DNA of 64,000 nucleotides from Deltaproteobacteria bacterium (GCA_947477565.1 CANJUR010000011.1:1-64000); one strand, 5' to 3'; positions 25,456 through 34,640 are shown, counted from the stretch's first letter. A program made the numbers and translations. Notes: generated by a model from the sequence alone, not told the origin.

Positions 25456-26922
25456 TCAGCCGAGACGGGCCTGCGCGGGCGCTCGGGGGGCGGGGACGTC
25501 CGGCAGGTCGGCCCAGGCGGGCTGTCGGCGGCCGTGGCGGTTGACGACCGCTGGGGGTCGGAGGTGCCCGAGGCCATAGACGAGGCTATTGATCGCCATC
25601 CAGCGACCACCGTGAAAGGCAGTCGCGAGGCGGGGATTGCTCATGTCCGGGGGGTTGGCGTCGCGGTGTGCGCGGGCCGCGTCGAATGCCTCGAGGAAGC
25701 GCTCGAGCATCTTGTTTGGGGCCGAGCGGTCGTGTGCGCGGGCGGCGGCCTGGGTGGCGAGCGTCTGCCGTCTTCGCGGGTTGCGAAGCAGCGAAACTGC
25801 GGCGCGGGCGAAGCGCCAGTCGGCCATTTCGGCGTCCGGGCCCGGCTCGACCAGGAGACCGGTGAGGTCGTGCTCGACCTGTTGCGAGACGCCCATGCCG
25901 TCGGCGAAGGCCACCACCGGGAGGCCAGACCAGAGGGCCTCGCTCACGACCTGGCCATAGGTTTCCGAGAGGGAGGTGTACGTGAAGAGATCGGCGTGGT
26001 GGTACCAGGTCGGCAGCGCTCCAAGCGGAAACTCACCGGGGAAGTGGGTCTTCTCGCGAATGCCAAGCTGCTCGGCGGTGTGGCGGAAGAGGTCGTGGTC
26101 GGGGCCGTCGCCCAGCAGAGTGAGCGTCGCATCGGGGTTGGCCGGGGCGATGTAGCGCGCAAAGATTTCCAGAAGGCGCTCAACGGCCTTTTCGCGGGTA
26201 TGGCGACAGACCACCAGCAGGCGAGCGCCCTTGCGAAAGCCACGGGGGAATGGGTCCGGCCCGGGCGCGGTGTCGAAGATCTTGGGCTCCACGCAGCGCG
26301 GGATGACGTGGATCGGCGTGGTGACGCCGCGCTCTTCCCAGTAATGCTTCAGTCCATTGGACAGGACGATGAGGCCGTCGCAGCCGTTGTAGGCGCTGGC
26401 AGAGGTGCGGTCACCGAGCTTCAGGAAGGACTTCTGGAAGAGCCAGTGCGCAGCCTTCGAGTCGTGTAGCGACTCAGGCATGACGACAGGATAGACGCTC
26501 GGGAGGTGCACCGTGTTGACCGCGACGAGGGGGATGCCGCGGGTCGCGCGCAGCCAAAGGCCCAGCTCCATCAACTCGGTGGCGGTTTGACCCAGCACCA
26601 CGTCGAAGTCCCAGTCGCGCTTCGAGCGCAGGATGCCTTCGAGGGGCAGTGGGATGTACACGCCCGGGTGGTTGTGAAGTGGAACGCTCGGCAGGCAGAT
26701 GTGCCGCTCGGGGAGATCTTCGGGCTTCGCGTCGGGGTCGCGCGGGCCGATGATGGTCACTTCGTGGCCGCGTTTCGTGAGCTCGCGATAGAGAAACTGT
26801 GTCGCAAACGTGGCGCCGTTGGCATACGGCAGCCGTACATAGTCACTCAGAATCGCGATGCGCCTGGGCCATCGGCTGCCGGAGGCGCGTAGTCGTTGGC
26901 CGGGGTTGTTGGGTGCGTTCAT
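25456..26922 (-). CDS. Glycosyltransferase, GT4 family
   Basis: The 488-residue GT-B enzyme has an N-terminal domain starting IAILSDYVRLPYANGATFATQ, the pattern for GT4 acceptors, and a C-terminal donor domain with LLVVCRHTREKAVERLL, LLGDGPDHDLF and the E-X7-E motif in SETYGQVVSEALWSGLPVVAF. It would transfer a sugar from a nucleotide donor with retention. A C-terminal tail of about 60 residues (basic, Pro-rich) has no match. The ATG at 26922 follows AGGA by 8 bases. It resembles monoglucosyl/mannosyl-diacylglycerol or cell-wall glycolipid transferases, but the specificity cannot be read from sequence. It is paired with the deacetylase gene and divergent from another GT gene 52 bp away. Confidence 0.85.
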   Translation of the reverse strand: MNAPNNPGQRLRASGSRWPRRIAILSDYVRLPYANGATFATQFLYRELTKRGHEVTIIGPRDPDAKPEDLPERHICLPSVPLHNHPGVYIPLPLEGILRSKRDWDFDVVLGQTATELMELGLWLRATRGIPLVAVNTVHLPSVYPVVMPESLHDSKAAHWLFQKSFLKLGDRTSASAYNGCDGLIVLSNGLKHYWEERGVTTPIHVIPRCVEPKIFDTAPGPDPFPRGFRKGARLLVVCRHTREKAVERLLEIFARYIAPANPDATLTLLGDGPDHDLFRHTAEQLGIREKTHFPGEFPLGALPTWYHHADLFTYTSLSETYGQVVSEALWSGLPVVAFADGMGVSQQVEHDLTGLLVEPGPDAEMADWRFARAAVSLLRNPRRRQTLATQAAARAHDRSAPNKMLERFLEAFDAARAHRDANPPDMSNPRLATAFHGGRWMAINSLVYGLGHLRPPAVVNRHGRRQPAWADLPDVPAPRAPAQARLG

Positions 26923-26974
26923 TGGAAGCGTCCTGACGAAGCAAATCCCGGAAGCTCTGGTAGAAGCGGTCGCC

Positions 26975-28144
26975 GTGAAGATTCTCGATGTGACGGAGTT
27001 CTTCTCTGAACGGGGCGGCGGCGTGCGCGCGTACCTAACACAGCTCCTCCGGGAGGGGACATTGCGTGGCCATCAAGTGGTGGTTGTCGCTCCCGGCCCA
27101 CGCGCCGAGGAGTCCACCGTCGAGGGCGGAAGGCTCATTCGAGTCAAGGGCCCCGCCATGCCCTACGACCCCAGTTACCACGCACTCTGGGACGTTCCGG
27201 CCCTGCGTGCACTGATCACTCGCGAGCGACCCGATGTGCTGCAGGCCTCGTCGCCATACCTCGCCGCGTACATCGCCGCGACTCAGACGACCGTTCCTGT
27301 GCGTGCGCTCGTTCTCCATTCAGACCAGATCGGGTCGTATGCACGGCCCGTTCTCTCCCGTTGGCTTGGGGCAAATCGGACCGATATGGTGCTTCGTCCC
27401 CTCTGGGCGGGCCTCCGCGCGCTGGCCGAACGCTTCGATCGCACGGTGGTCTCAGCCCGATGGTTGGCGCTCCAACTGGAGTCGGTCGGCGTCCCCAGGG
27501 TGGTGCAGGCGCCGTTTGGCATCGACCGCGCGCGCTTCTCGCCCAGCCTGCGGGACGAGGCCCTGCGTGCTGTTCTCCTCGGGGCGAAGTCCATCGATCC
27601 TCGCGCTCGGCTGGTGGTGATCGTTGGGCGACTCGCGCTGGAAAAGCGTCTGGGATTCGTTCTCGACGCCCTCGCGGGAGTGGCTGCCCGTCGCCCGATC
27701 GCGGTCGTTGTGCTGGGCGACGGGCCCGAGCGCGGTCGCCTTGAAGCGCGCGCCGATCGCCTGGGCCTGGATGCAACGTTCCTGGGTTTCGTCACAGACC
27801 GCGAGCGATACGCCCAGACGCTGGCCAGCGCCGATGCCCTCGTTCACGGCTGCGCGGTCGAGACCTTCGGCTTTGCTGTCGCGGAGGCGCTCGCGTCAGG
27901 GGTTCCAGTGGTTGCGCCCGCCGCTGGCGGGGCGGGTGAACTCGTCAATGAAGAGTGCGGTCTCACCTATCACCCGGACGCAACTTCAGTGGAAGCCGCA
28001 CTGGCCATTGAGCGGCTACTCGACAAGCCACCTGGGGCCTTCACCGTTGGCGCGGTAGCTCGGGCGCAGACCATCCCCGCGGCGAGTTCACATTTCAATG
28101 AACTGTTCACAATCTATGAAGAAGCCATGAGGTCTCCTCGGTGA
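26975..28144 (+). CDS. Glycosyltransferase, GT4 family (second)
   Basis: The protein is 389 residues from the GTG at 26975 (VKILDVTEFF), the first start that fits the GT4 N-terminus; longer frames read through the divergent gene's start. It has SERGGGVRAYLTQLL (acceptor loop), LVVIVGRLALEKRLGFVLDAL, VVLGDGPERGRL and an EX7E-like motif in VETFGFAVAEALASGVPVVAP. Substrate is unknown. The stop overlaps the next gene's GTG by 4 bases (GTGA), so the DUF2334-type deacetylase is translationally coupled. The pairing of a GT with a deacetylase mirrors the divergent pair at 24484-26922. Confidence 0.85.
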   Translation: MKILDVTEFFSERGGGVRAYLTQLLREGTLRGHQVVVVAPGPRAEESTVEGGRLIRVKGPAMPYDPSYHALWDVPALRALITRERPDVLQASSPYLAAYIAATQTTVPVRALVLHSDQIGSYARPVLSRWLGANRTDMVLRPLWAGLRALAERFDRTVVSARWLALQLESVGVPRVVQAPFGIDRARFSPSLRDEALRAVLLGAKSIDPRARLVVIVGRLALEKRLGFVLDALAGVAARRPIAVVVLGDGPERGRLEARADRLGLDATFLGFVTDRERYAQTLASADALVHGCAVETFGFAVAEALASGVPVVAPAAGGAGELVNEECGLTYHPDATSVEAALAIERLLDKPPGAFTVGAVARAQTIPAASSHFNELFTIYEEAMRSPR

Positions 28145-28851
28145 TTCATGTGTCCATTCATGATGTCTCGCCGCGGTGGCGCGCCGAGGTCGAGATGGCC
28201 CTGGGCTGGTGCCACGCGATCGGGGTCAAACCGGGTCTGCTCGTGGTCCCCGACTTTCACCAGCAGGGACCCCTGAGCGCTGACCCCGAGTACGTACAGT
28301 TTCTCCGCTCCCTCGCGGCCGATGGGCACGAACTCTTTCTCCATGGGTATTTCCACCGCTCGCTGCCGGGCGCAGGACTCGGGCACTTCGTTGCCCAACG
28401 CGTCGTCTCCGCCGGCGAGGCCGAGTTTGCCAGCTATGACCGCGAGGTCGGCGAGCAGTGGCTCGACGCCGGGATGACCATGCTCCGCGAACTCGATCTG
28501 CCCATGCGCGGGTTCGTTCCGCCGGCGTGGGCGCGGCGCTCGTGGCTGCTCCCGGCGCTGCGGGTTCGCGGGCTCGATTACACGGAAGATCAACTCTTCA
28601 TCTATGAGCCGTCGAGCGGCGTGAGGCGGCTGTGCCCGGCGCTCAACTACGCGAGCCGAACCCGCGGGCGTCGGCTCTCCAGCGCCGCCTACGCGCGCCT
28701 CGGACGGCTCTATCCGCGGGTGGGTGTGTCTGTGCGCATCGCGCTCCACCCGGCGGACGTGCACCACCCGATGCTCGTCGATGAGACCCGCTCGCTTCTC
28801 GCGTGGGCGAAGGGGCGCACCACGGACACCGTGGGTTCACTCTTCAGGTAA
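28141..28851 (+). CDS. DUF2334-type polysaccharide deacetylase
   Basis: The 236-residue protein begins IHVSIHDVSPRW, the N-terminal metal-binding motif of the DUF2334/CE4-like barrel (HDVSP), then LVVPDFHQQG, GHELFLHGYFH (His pair) and FVPPAWARRSW, with a final ALHPADVHHP. These are the family hallmarks, so it should deacetylate a sugar or a lipid-linked sugar. It starts with GTG overlapping the upstream GT stop by 4 bases, so it is coupled to that enzyme. Its 3' end overlaps the convergent GT gene at 28844 by 8 bases. The substrate is probably the product of the coupled GT, but that is inference. Confidence 0.85.
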   Translation: MIHVSIHDVSPRWRAEVEMALGWCHAIGVKPGLLVVPDFHQQGPLSADPEYVQFLRSLAADGHELFLHGYFHRSLPGAGLGHFVAQRVVSAGEAEFASYDREVGEQWLDAGMTMLRELDLPMRGFVPPAWARRSWLLPALRVRGLDYTEDQLFIYEPSSGVRRLCPALNYASRTRGRRLSSAAYARLGRLYPRVGVSVRIALHPADVHHPMLVDETRSLLAWAKGRTTDTVGSLFR

Positions 28852-30073
28852 GCGCCCGCTCGATCTGTGACTGAATCGCGCGGCCGTGGGCACGTCCGCC
28901 GAAGCCTGCGATGACTGCCTCCCGGGCGGCGATGCCCTCGCGCTCCAGCCGCGCTTTATCATGGAGATACGAGAGCATCGCGTCGGCGAAGAGGCTGGTC
29001 GAGGGCGATGGCGGGAGGAGCGTTCCGGTGACGCCGTCGCGCACCATCTCGCCGACGCCACCGACGTCGAAGGCCACCACCGGACGCTCGTACGCCATGC
29101 CTTCGATCACCGTGCGCGGCAGCGGGTCAGGGTACACCGAAGGGAGCACCACCACGTCGAAGTCCTGCAGCCAGGGTCTTACGTCCTCGGTAAAACCAGG
29201 GAAGAGAAACCGGCCATCCAGCCCGCACTCGGTCACCAGCGCGCGGCACTCCGCGAGGTGGTCGCCGGGGAGGTCCGCGGGGGTGTCGCCGAGCACCACG
29301 AAGTAAGGGCGGTGGCGCTCCTCCGGGAGGCAACGATCCAGGAGTTCTCGCGCCGCGCGGATCATGTGGGGATACCCCTTGCGCGGTAGGATTCTCCCCA
29401 TGCTGCCGTAGATAAACGCATCCGGCGGGACCACCGTTCCGCGCAGCCCGCCGCGGGTGGCGTCGCGGCGATATCGTTCGACATCGACTGCGTTGTGCAC
29501 CACTTCGACCTTCGATTTGAGGTCCGGGAAGAGGGCGGCGGAGGCGTTGGAGACACAGACGATGCGCTTCACCTGCCGGCTGTGCGCGAGGGCGCGGTGC
29601 AGCGGAGCACTGGCCGTGGGGATGGACGTGTACCGCACGTGCCAGACGACCGGCGTGCCGGTGAGGTTGCCGACGAGCCCGCCGACGAAGTCCGCGGTGG
29701 TGCCGTTGCAGTAGATCAACTCGACGCCGCGCTCGCGCACCAGGCGCGGGAGGGTGACGGCGAGGCGGCCCATGCGGCCGACGTTGAGCGCGAGTCGCGG
29801 GAGGCGAACCCCGAGCGGGGCGTCGAGGTCGATGCGCTCGACGGCGCGGTCCCACGGCTGCCAGGCGTTTTCGATGAGGTCGGGCTCGATGATCAGATCA
29901 TCGACGACTCCCGCGTCGCGGAGCAGTCGGGCGATGGCGTCCTCCCGCGGTAGCAACACCATACGGTGAATTTCCGCGGGGTCGAGGAAGCTCAGGATGG
30001 CGTGCAGGCTGCGGCCCGGGCCGCCGTTGCGCGCGGTGTCGTTGATGAAGAGAACGCGGCGGGGGTCGGTCAC
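28844..30073 (-). CDS. Glycosyltransferase, GT4 family (third), coupled to an MMPL exporter
   Basis: The protein is 409 residues from the GTG at 30073, which overlaps the exporter stop (GTGA, 4 bases) and follows AAGGA by 9 bases. It is a GT-B enzyme with VLFINDTARNGGPGRSLHAIL at the N-terminus, the linker IVCVSNASAALFP, a donor domain GSMGRILPRKGYPHMIRA, FVVLGDTPADLPGDH and an EX7E-like motif in DPLPRTVIEGMAYERPVVAF. The coupling to an RND/MMPL gene suggests it decorates the lipid or polyketide-like substrate the exporter handles, or works in the same pathway. Specificity is unknown. Confidence 0.85.
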   Translation of the reverse strand: MTDPRRVLFINDTARNGGPGRSLHAILSFLDPAEIHRMVLLPREDAIARLLRDAGVVDDLIIEPDLIENAWQPWDRAVERIDLDAPLGVRLPRLALNVGRMGRLAVTLPRLVRERGVELIYCNGTTADFVGGLVGNLTGTPVVWHVRYTSIPTASAPLHRALAHSRQVKRIVCVSNASAALFPDLKSKVEVVHNAVDVERYRRDATRGGLRGTVVPPDAFIYGSMGRILPRKGYPHMIRAARELLDRCLPEERHRPYFVVLGDTPADLPGDHLAECRALVTECGLDGRFLFPGFTEDVRPWLQDFDVVVLPSVYPDPLPRTVIEGMAYERPVVAFDVGGVGEMVRDGVTGTLLPPSPSTSLFADAMLSYLHDKARLEREGIAAREAVIAGFGGRAHGRAIQSQIERALT

Positions 30074-32679
30074 TGGAGGCGTTCCTTGCGGCGCTGGACG
30101 AGCACCATCGCGGCGGGGAGGAGAATCATCGCGGTGGTGATGCACGAGACCTCGCCCGCGACGGCGAGGTACCCGAAGGATTGCAGCGCCTGGTTGTCGG
30201 CCACGAGCAGGGAGCCGTACCCAATGATGGTCGTGAGCGAGCAGAGGGTGACCGCGCCGCCGACGGATCTCAGCCCGTCGCCCACGTCGCCGAGGTGCTC
30301 GACGCGGTCGTAGAGGTTCATCGCGTACTCGACGCCGATGCCGAAGGTGAGCGGCAGCGCGACGAAGTTGAGAAAGTTGAGGCGCACGTGCAGGTGCGCC
30401 GCGCCGCCGACGGTGAAGAGAACCCCGGCGAGCAGCGCGCTCAGCACCATCGCCGCAGGCCCGAGGCGTCGTGTCGCGAGCAGGGAGTGGAACACCACCA
30501 CCAGGAACGCCGCAAAGGTGGCGCGCGGGCCGTCCATGCTCATCGCGCGGACCATCTCTGCGAAGACCGTCGAGCGGCTCACCGTGGGCACCGTGCGGCC
30601 GTCCGCGAGGCGGACGTTTTGCGTGAGGCCCGCGACGATGATCAGCTTGCGCCCGTCGCTCGGGCTGAACCAGGGCTTGTAGTAGACGAACACCGGCGTT
30701 CCGAATCGACCTGATTTCTCGGTGAATTGGGCGCGCACAAGGGCGGGGAGCTCGTCGGGCTGCGGGGCATGGAGGTCTTCCGGCGGACGCCACTCGCGAG
30801 CGAGCGCAAGGTCGTCGCCGCTCAACTCCGGGAGGATGGCGTCGATGTCCGAGCGGATGGTCTGCAGGATCTCAAGCTTGCGGGTCATGGCGGCGGGCTG
30901 GCCGCCGAGACGGTCCCAGGCGGTCTCGATGTGGTCGATGAAGCGGCCGCCGGTGCGCTGCTGGTCGCGTTGCCTCAGCGCCGCGGAGAGTTCAAGAACG
31001 TCCTCGAAGCGGTCGGCCAGGAGGATGTCCGGCGAGCCTCCGCGGCCGACGAAAACAAGATCGGCGCGGCTGCTCCAGGAGTCGGCGCCGGTGTGTCGCG
31101 AGCCACGCGATCCGAGGTTGGCGAAGTTGTACTCCCACGGGTCGCGCAGGTACTTCGGCAGCGCAACTGCTGACCAGATGCAGAGCAGCGCGCCCGCGAA
31201 AAGTATCTGCTTCGGGAAGCGCGCCGTGATCCACGCGAGGGCCCCGGTGATGGGGGTGCGCGTGGGCTTCGACGAGAGGCGCGCGGCGCGGGCGGGGAAG
31301 AGGCGCGTGCGCAGGGCCTCGACGGCGGTGATCGTCGCAGGCACTACGATCATCGTGGAGCACCAGCAGAAGATCATTCCGACGCCGCCGATGAGCCCGA
31401 ACTGCGAAAACCCACGGAACGACGTCAGCATCAGCGAGCCGTAGGCGAACGCGGCAGCAAGGGCGGCGAGTTGAGTACCGCGGCGGCAGGTGACCGCGGC
31501 GTCCACCAGCGCGGCCTCGACGGAGTCGCCGAGCGAGCGGCGGTCGCGGTAGCGCGCGAGGTAGATGATTCCGTAGTTGATGCCGTTGCCCGCGATGATG
31601 GAGCCGAGGAAGGCCGTCGATGCGTTGAGGTATCCAAAGGCGAAGAAGGCCACACTGAAGGCGAGGCCGACCCCGGTGATCATCGCGAGGCCGATGTGCG
31701 CGAGTGATGAGAGCGAGCGGAAGAAGAGGACGATCACGCCGAGGATGAGCACCACCGCAACGCCAGAGGTCTTGATGGCCTCGTCCTTGAGGGCGTCGCG
31801 CTCGGCGATGGCGCAGGGGATGTCGCCGCCGAGGCCCACCATCGCGCGGGGATGGAAGCGCTCTGGATGTACGTCGTGAATGATCCGCGTGACGCGGGTC
31901 ATCAGCCGGTCGCCGATGCGATCGCCGGTGCCCGTCGCGGGGGAGCGGAGGACGATGGCGTAGAGGGTCCCCGCGGGATTGCGGAAATACCCGGTGGGGT
32001 ATTGATCGACCTCGCGGGTGCGGGTGCGGAGCTGCGCCCGGAAGTGATGAAATGGCCGCGCGGCGGCGGACACGTTGACGGGTTCTGGCTCTGGGGGCGT
32101 GGCAGCCGCGGTGGTGCTGGGCGCCTCTGGGGCGCGGCCGTGGTCGCTGCGGAGCTCGCTGCATGGCTCGTCGTCGAGATCGACGAACCCCGGCTGGGCT
32201 CGGCGGCGAGTTCGCTGGAGTTCGCAGGAGATCTCCTCGAGGTCGCCGACCTCGGCGTAGAGCCAGCGGCGCTGCCAGAAGAAGCGGCGGATCTCCTCGG
32301 GGCCGTGCTCGACCGTTCGCACCAGCGTCGGCGGGAGCATGCGGAGTTGCACCTCGAGCGCATCGACGAGTCGCCGGTTGGCCTCCGCGTCGGGGGAGTC
32401 GATCACCACGAACATCGTCGCGCTGCCGCCTCCCATGCGAGCCATCGCACGGCGCAACAGCCGCGCGCCCACGCTCTCGGAGGGGAGCAACTCGATGAAG
32501 TCCTCGCGAAACTCCAGGTGCGACGCCGTGAACGCGGAGAGCGCGAGCACCAGCAGCGTGCAGAAGAGAACGCGGAGCGGCCGGCGGGCCCCGAGGCGGG
32601 CGAAGAAGACCAGGGCTCGGTCGATGTGGGGGAGAGGGGTGGCGGGCGGAGCAACCATCGGGGCAATCATCCGGTGCAC
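30070..32679 (-). CDS. MMPL/RND-family exporter
   Basis: The 869-residue protein has the RND arrangement: TM1 near 37-53, a large periplasmic loop to about 300, a bundle of five helices at about 310-440 including GVAVVLILGVIVLFFRSL and the AGNGINYGIIYLARYRD segment, then a second periplasmic loop and another TM bundle at about 700-860 with GIGVEYAMNLYDR. The two GxGxxYxxxLxxR-like segments correspond to the proton-relay helix-4 positions of HpnN/MmpL transporters. These export lipids such as hopanoids or glycolipids using the proton gradient. Residues about 165-215 are a poorly conserved acidic/Pro-rich insert in the first loop. The gene lies between two methyltransferases and a glycosyltransferase in one direction, supporting lipid or glycolipid export. 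Confidence 0.85.
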   Translation of the reverse strand: MHRMIAPMVAPPATPLPHIDRALVFFARLGARRPLRVLFCTLLVLALSAFTASHLEFREDFIELLPSESVGARLLRRAMARMGGGSATMFVVIDSPDAEANRRLVDALEVQLRMLPPTLVRTVEHGPEEIRRFFWQRRWLYAEVGDLEEISCELQRTRRRAQPGFVDLDDEPCSELRSDHGRAPEAPSTTAAATPPEPEPVNVSAAARPFHHFRAQLRTRTREVDQYPTGYFRNPAGTLYAIVLRSPATGTGDRIGDRLMTRVTRIIHDVHPERFHPRAMVGLGGDIPCAIAERDALKDEAIKTSGVAVVLILGVIVLFFRSLSSLAHIGLAMITGVGLAFSVAFFAFGYLNASTAFLGSIIAGNGINYGIIYLARYRDRRSLGDSVEAALVDAAVTCRRGTQLAALAAAFAYGSLMLTSFRGFSQFGLIGGVGMIFCWCSTMIVVPATITAVEALRTRLFPARAARLSSKPTRTPITGALAWITARFPKQILFAGALLCIWSAVALPKYLRDPWEYNFANLGSRGSRHTGADSWSSRADLVFVGRGGSPDILLADRFEDVLELSAALRQRDQQRTGGRFIDHIETAWDRLGGQPAAMTRKLEILQTIRSDIDAILPELSGDDLALAREWRPPEDLHAPQPDELPALVRAQFTEKSGRFGTPVFVYYKPWFSPSDGRKLIIVAGLTQNVRLADGRTVPTVSRSTVFAEMVRAMSMDGPRATFAAFLVVVFHSLLATRRLGPAAMVLSALLAGVLFTVGGAAHLHVRLNFLNFVALPLTFGIGVEYAMNLYDRVEHLGDVGDGLRSVGGAVTLCSLTTIIGYGSLLVADNQALQSFGYLAVAGEVSCITTAMILLPAAMVLVQRRKERLQ

Positions 32680-32723
32680 GGGTTGTTCCGCGCGGAGGGG
32701 GCGGGAGGGGGATGGAAAGGAGG

Positions 32724-33413
32724 TCAGGGCGTGCGGCGCAGCAGCCAGTCGTAGTAGACCGTCGCGCCCGGCATCGTCGGGATGGGGAGCGTGAGGCGCG
32801 CGTGGTCGTCGACGATGAACCTGTTGGCGTTAAAGCGCTCGGCCACCTGCTGCGGCGTCGTCACGTGGTGGTCGTCGATGCCCTTGAACCCGATGGCAAG
32901 GAAAGACATCTCCATCATCTTGTTGACCGCGGGCATGCCCAGGAGGAAGCGCCCCCCGGGTCGCAGCACGCGGCGAACCTCGGAGAGTGCTTTGTCGAAA
33001 TCGTGCAGGTGTTCGAAGGTCGAGAACGACGCGACGAGGTCGAAATGCGCGTCGGGATAGGGGAGTTCGTAGACTGATCCCTGGCGGAGATCGGACTTGA
33101 GCGAGAGCGCGTCGAGAACGCTGGTCGCGAGCGTCGGGTCGGCGTCAAGGTCGATGCCGTGCACCTCCGCCGCCACCGCGTGCAGCGGCACCTGCACTGC
33201 GCCGGAGCCGTAGCCGACCTCGAGCGCCCGCTCAAAGCGCAGGTCGCGGAGCATTCGCAGGCCGAGGTTGATGCGCTCGCGGAAGAGCCAGCCGGTGAGC
33301 GGCCGACGGTAGTAGCGGATCGGGTCCGTCGGGCCGTTGGAGGGGAAGCGCTTGACGAGGTCGAGGGTGATCTCTGCGGCCATGGCGGCGGTGGACTCTC
33401 CGAGAAGGCTCAT
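32724..33413 (-). CDS. SAM-dependent methyltransferase, class I
   Basis: The protein is 229 residues from the ATG at 33413, which begins one base after the upstream methyltransferase stop. It has motif I ALEVGYGSGAVQ, an acidic motif II VHGIDLDAD, then DLVASFSTFEHLHD and the post-motif VLRPGGRFLLGMP, all typical of UbiE/Methyltransf_11 enzymes. The substrate is not readable. The tight link with the second methyltransferase and the exporter suggests that both modify a sugar or lipid in the glycan pathway. A 44-bp gap separates it from the exporter gene. Confidence 0.85.
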   Translation of the reverse strand: MSLLGESTAAMAAEITLDLVKRFPSNGPTDPIRYYRRPLTGWLFRERINLGLRMLRDLRFERALEVGYGSGAVQVPLHAVAAEVHGIDLDADPTLATSVLDALSLKSDLRQGSVYELPYPDAHFDLVASFSTFEHLHDFDKALSEVRRVLRPGGRFLLGMPAVNKMMEMSFLAIGFKGIDDHHVTTPQQVAERFNANRFIVDDHARLTLPIPTMPGATVYYDWLLRRTP

Positions 33414-33414
33414 T

Positions 33415-34155
33415 TCAAGGGGCAAGGCGTTCGACCACGATACGTGCGAAGAGCCCGGTGGCGTCGTCGCCGGGGCGGATCGCGCGGTCGGCCGCAACCA
33501 GGGCGCGTGCGATCGGACGGGGGATGCGGGTGTTGAGCCGGAGCCCGCCGGAGAGGAGATACAGCCACTTGTGGAAGGGCTCGAGTTTCAACACGCGGAG
33601 GCCCGGGAAGCTGCGCGCGAATCGCTCGCCCGAGTCGCGGAATACGCTGGTAGGTAAGCGCGAGTTGGCGCCCTCGAGGCGACCGACGCCGGCGATGGTC
33701 CAGTCGTCGGGGTCGAGGAGCGACGGCTCATGGTGGAGCCCGCGGTAGAACCACTGCCCAAGCGGCGTGAACCACGGCTCGATGAGCACGATGCGACCGC
33801 CCGGACGAAGCACAGTCTGCGTACCCCGCAGGAAGCCTTCGCAGTCGGGCAGATGGTGGAAAACATTGAACGCCGTGATCGCGTCGAGCGAGTCAGGCTC
33901 GAAGTGCTCGGTGATCTTGCAGGCGTCCACCACACGGTCAACTCGCGGCACCGGGACGCACTCGCTGGTGATGGTGTGCGGAGCAAACTCCCGGAAGAAC
34001 CCGCCGCCCGAGCCGAGTTCGAGCACCCTCGGAAACTCCGCCGGGGGGATCTCCTCCAGGATGCGTGCGTACACGTCCCGGTAGATTTCGTGGAGCAGGG
34101 GGTTGGCCCGGATGCGCCCGGCGGCGTCCTCGATCTCGTGCTCTGCGTCAGCCAT
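33415..34155 (-). CDS. SAM-dependent methyltransferase, class I (second)
   Basis: The protein is 246 residues from the ATG at 34155; longer frames have no matching content. The SAM fold shows VLELGSGGGFF (motif I), AITAFNVFHHLPDC and VLRPGGRIVLIEPWFTPLG, the Methyltransf_11 pattern. The C-terminal half has a Trp/His-rich LGQWFYRGLHHEPSLLDP stretch often seen in methyltransferases of surface polysaccharide clusters. It is 62 bases downstream of the HEPN-like gene and followed directly by the other methyltransferase (1 base apart), so all belong to one long directon. Confidence 0.85.
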   Translation of the reverse strand: MADAEHEIEDAAGRIRANPLLHEIYRDVYARILEEIPPAEFPRVLELGSGGGFFREFAPHTITSECVPVPRVDRVVDACKITEHFEPDSLDAITAFNVFHHLPDCEGFLRGTQTVLRPGGRIVLIEPWFTPLGQWFYRGLHHEPSLLDPDDWTIAGVGRLEGANSRLPTSVFRDSGERFARSFPGLRVLKLEPFHKWLYLLSGGLRLNTRIPRPIARALVAADRAIRPGDDATGLFARIVVERLAP

Positions 34156-34217
34156 CGCGTTGCTGCGGGCAAGTACCACACCGATGCGACCGCCGCACCA
34201 CTGCGGCCAGTGCGCGC

Positions 34218-34640
34218 CTAGCCCTCGTCGTCTTCGGCCCGCAGCACGCCGGCGTACGCGTGCGCCATGATCGTCTCCGCCGCATCCAGCGCCCGTGCGT
34301 CCGTGGTGGCCGTGCGCAGCGCAACGATCTCCCCGCCCGGCAGGGGGGTCTGTCGAAGCACAAGCGCCGCTGCGTGAACCGCCTCCGGGGCGCTCGCGTC
34401 GTCGGTCAATGCGGCGAGGTGGTCCATGTACGATCGGCCGTAGGCGAGTGGGATAGATTCGAAGGTCGCCAGCCACCCGTTGAGGGCCACGCCCGCGGCG
34501 CGTCGGCACCCCGCGAGGCCCGCTCGCCCGTTGTGCGCTGCGTACGCTCGCTTCGCCTGTTCCAGCTCGCCGAGAGAGGCCCGCAACCACTCGCGCGGCG
34601 CGTGCCGGTAGAGCCAGTGCTCCGCATCAATTCCGTGCAT
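34218..34640 (-). CDS. HEPN-like helical protein next to purL
   Basis: The protein is 140 residues from the ATG at 34640, 5 bases after the purL stop. It is all-alpha by pattern: WLYRHAPREWLRASLGELEQA, then LAGCRRAAGVALNGWLATF, which looks like a HEPN helical pair, and a conserved-looking YGRSYMDHLAAL plus TPLPGGEIVALRT. It lacks the RxxxxH motif of ribonuclease HEPN toxins, so RNase activity is unlikely. Conserved Myxococcota small proteins of this type often follow purL, but the role is unknown. A small helical adaptor or a regulator of purine synthesis is one possibility, inferred only from position. Confidence 0.65.
   Translation of the reverse strand: MHGIDAEHWLYRHAPREWLRASLGELEQAKRAYAAHNGRAGLAGCRRAAGVALNGWLATFESIPLAYGRSYMDHLAALTDDASAPEAVHAAALVLRQTPLPGGEIVALRTATTDARALDAAETIMAHAYAGVLRAEDDEG

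Noticed and set aside
34218-34640. PurS or a HEPN toxin
   Set aside because: The length and helical pattern do not match PurS (about 80 residues, alpha/beta), and the RxxxxH motif of HEPN RNases is absent.
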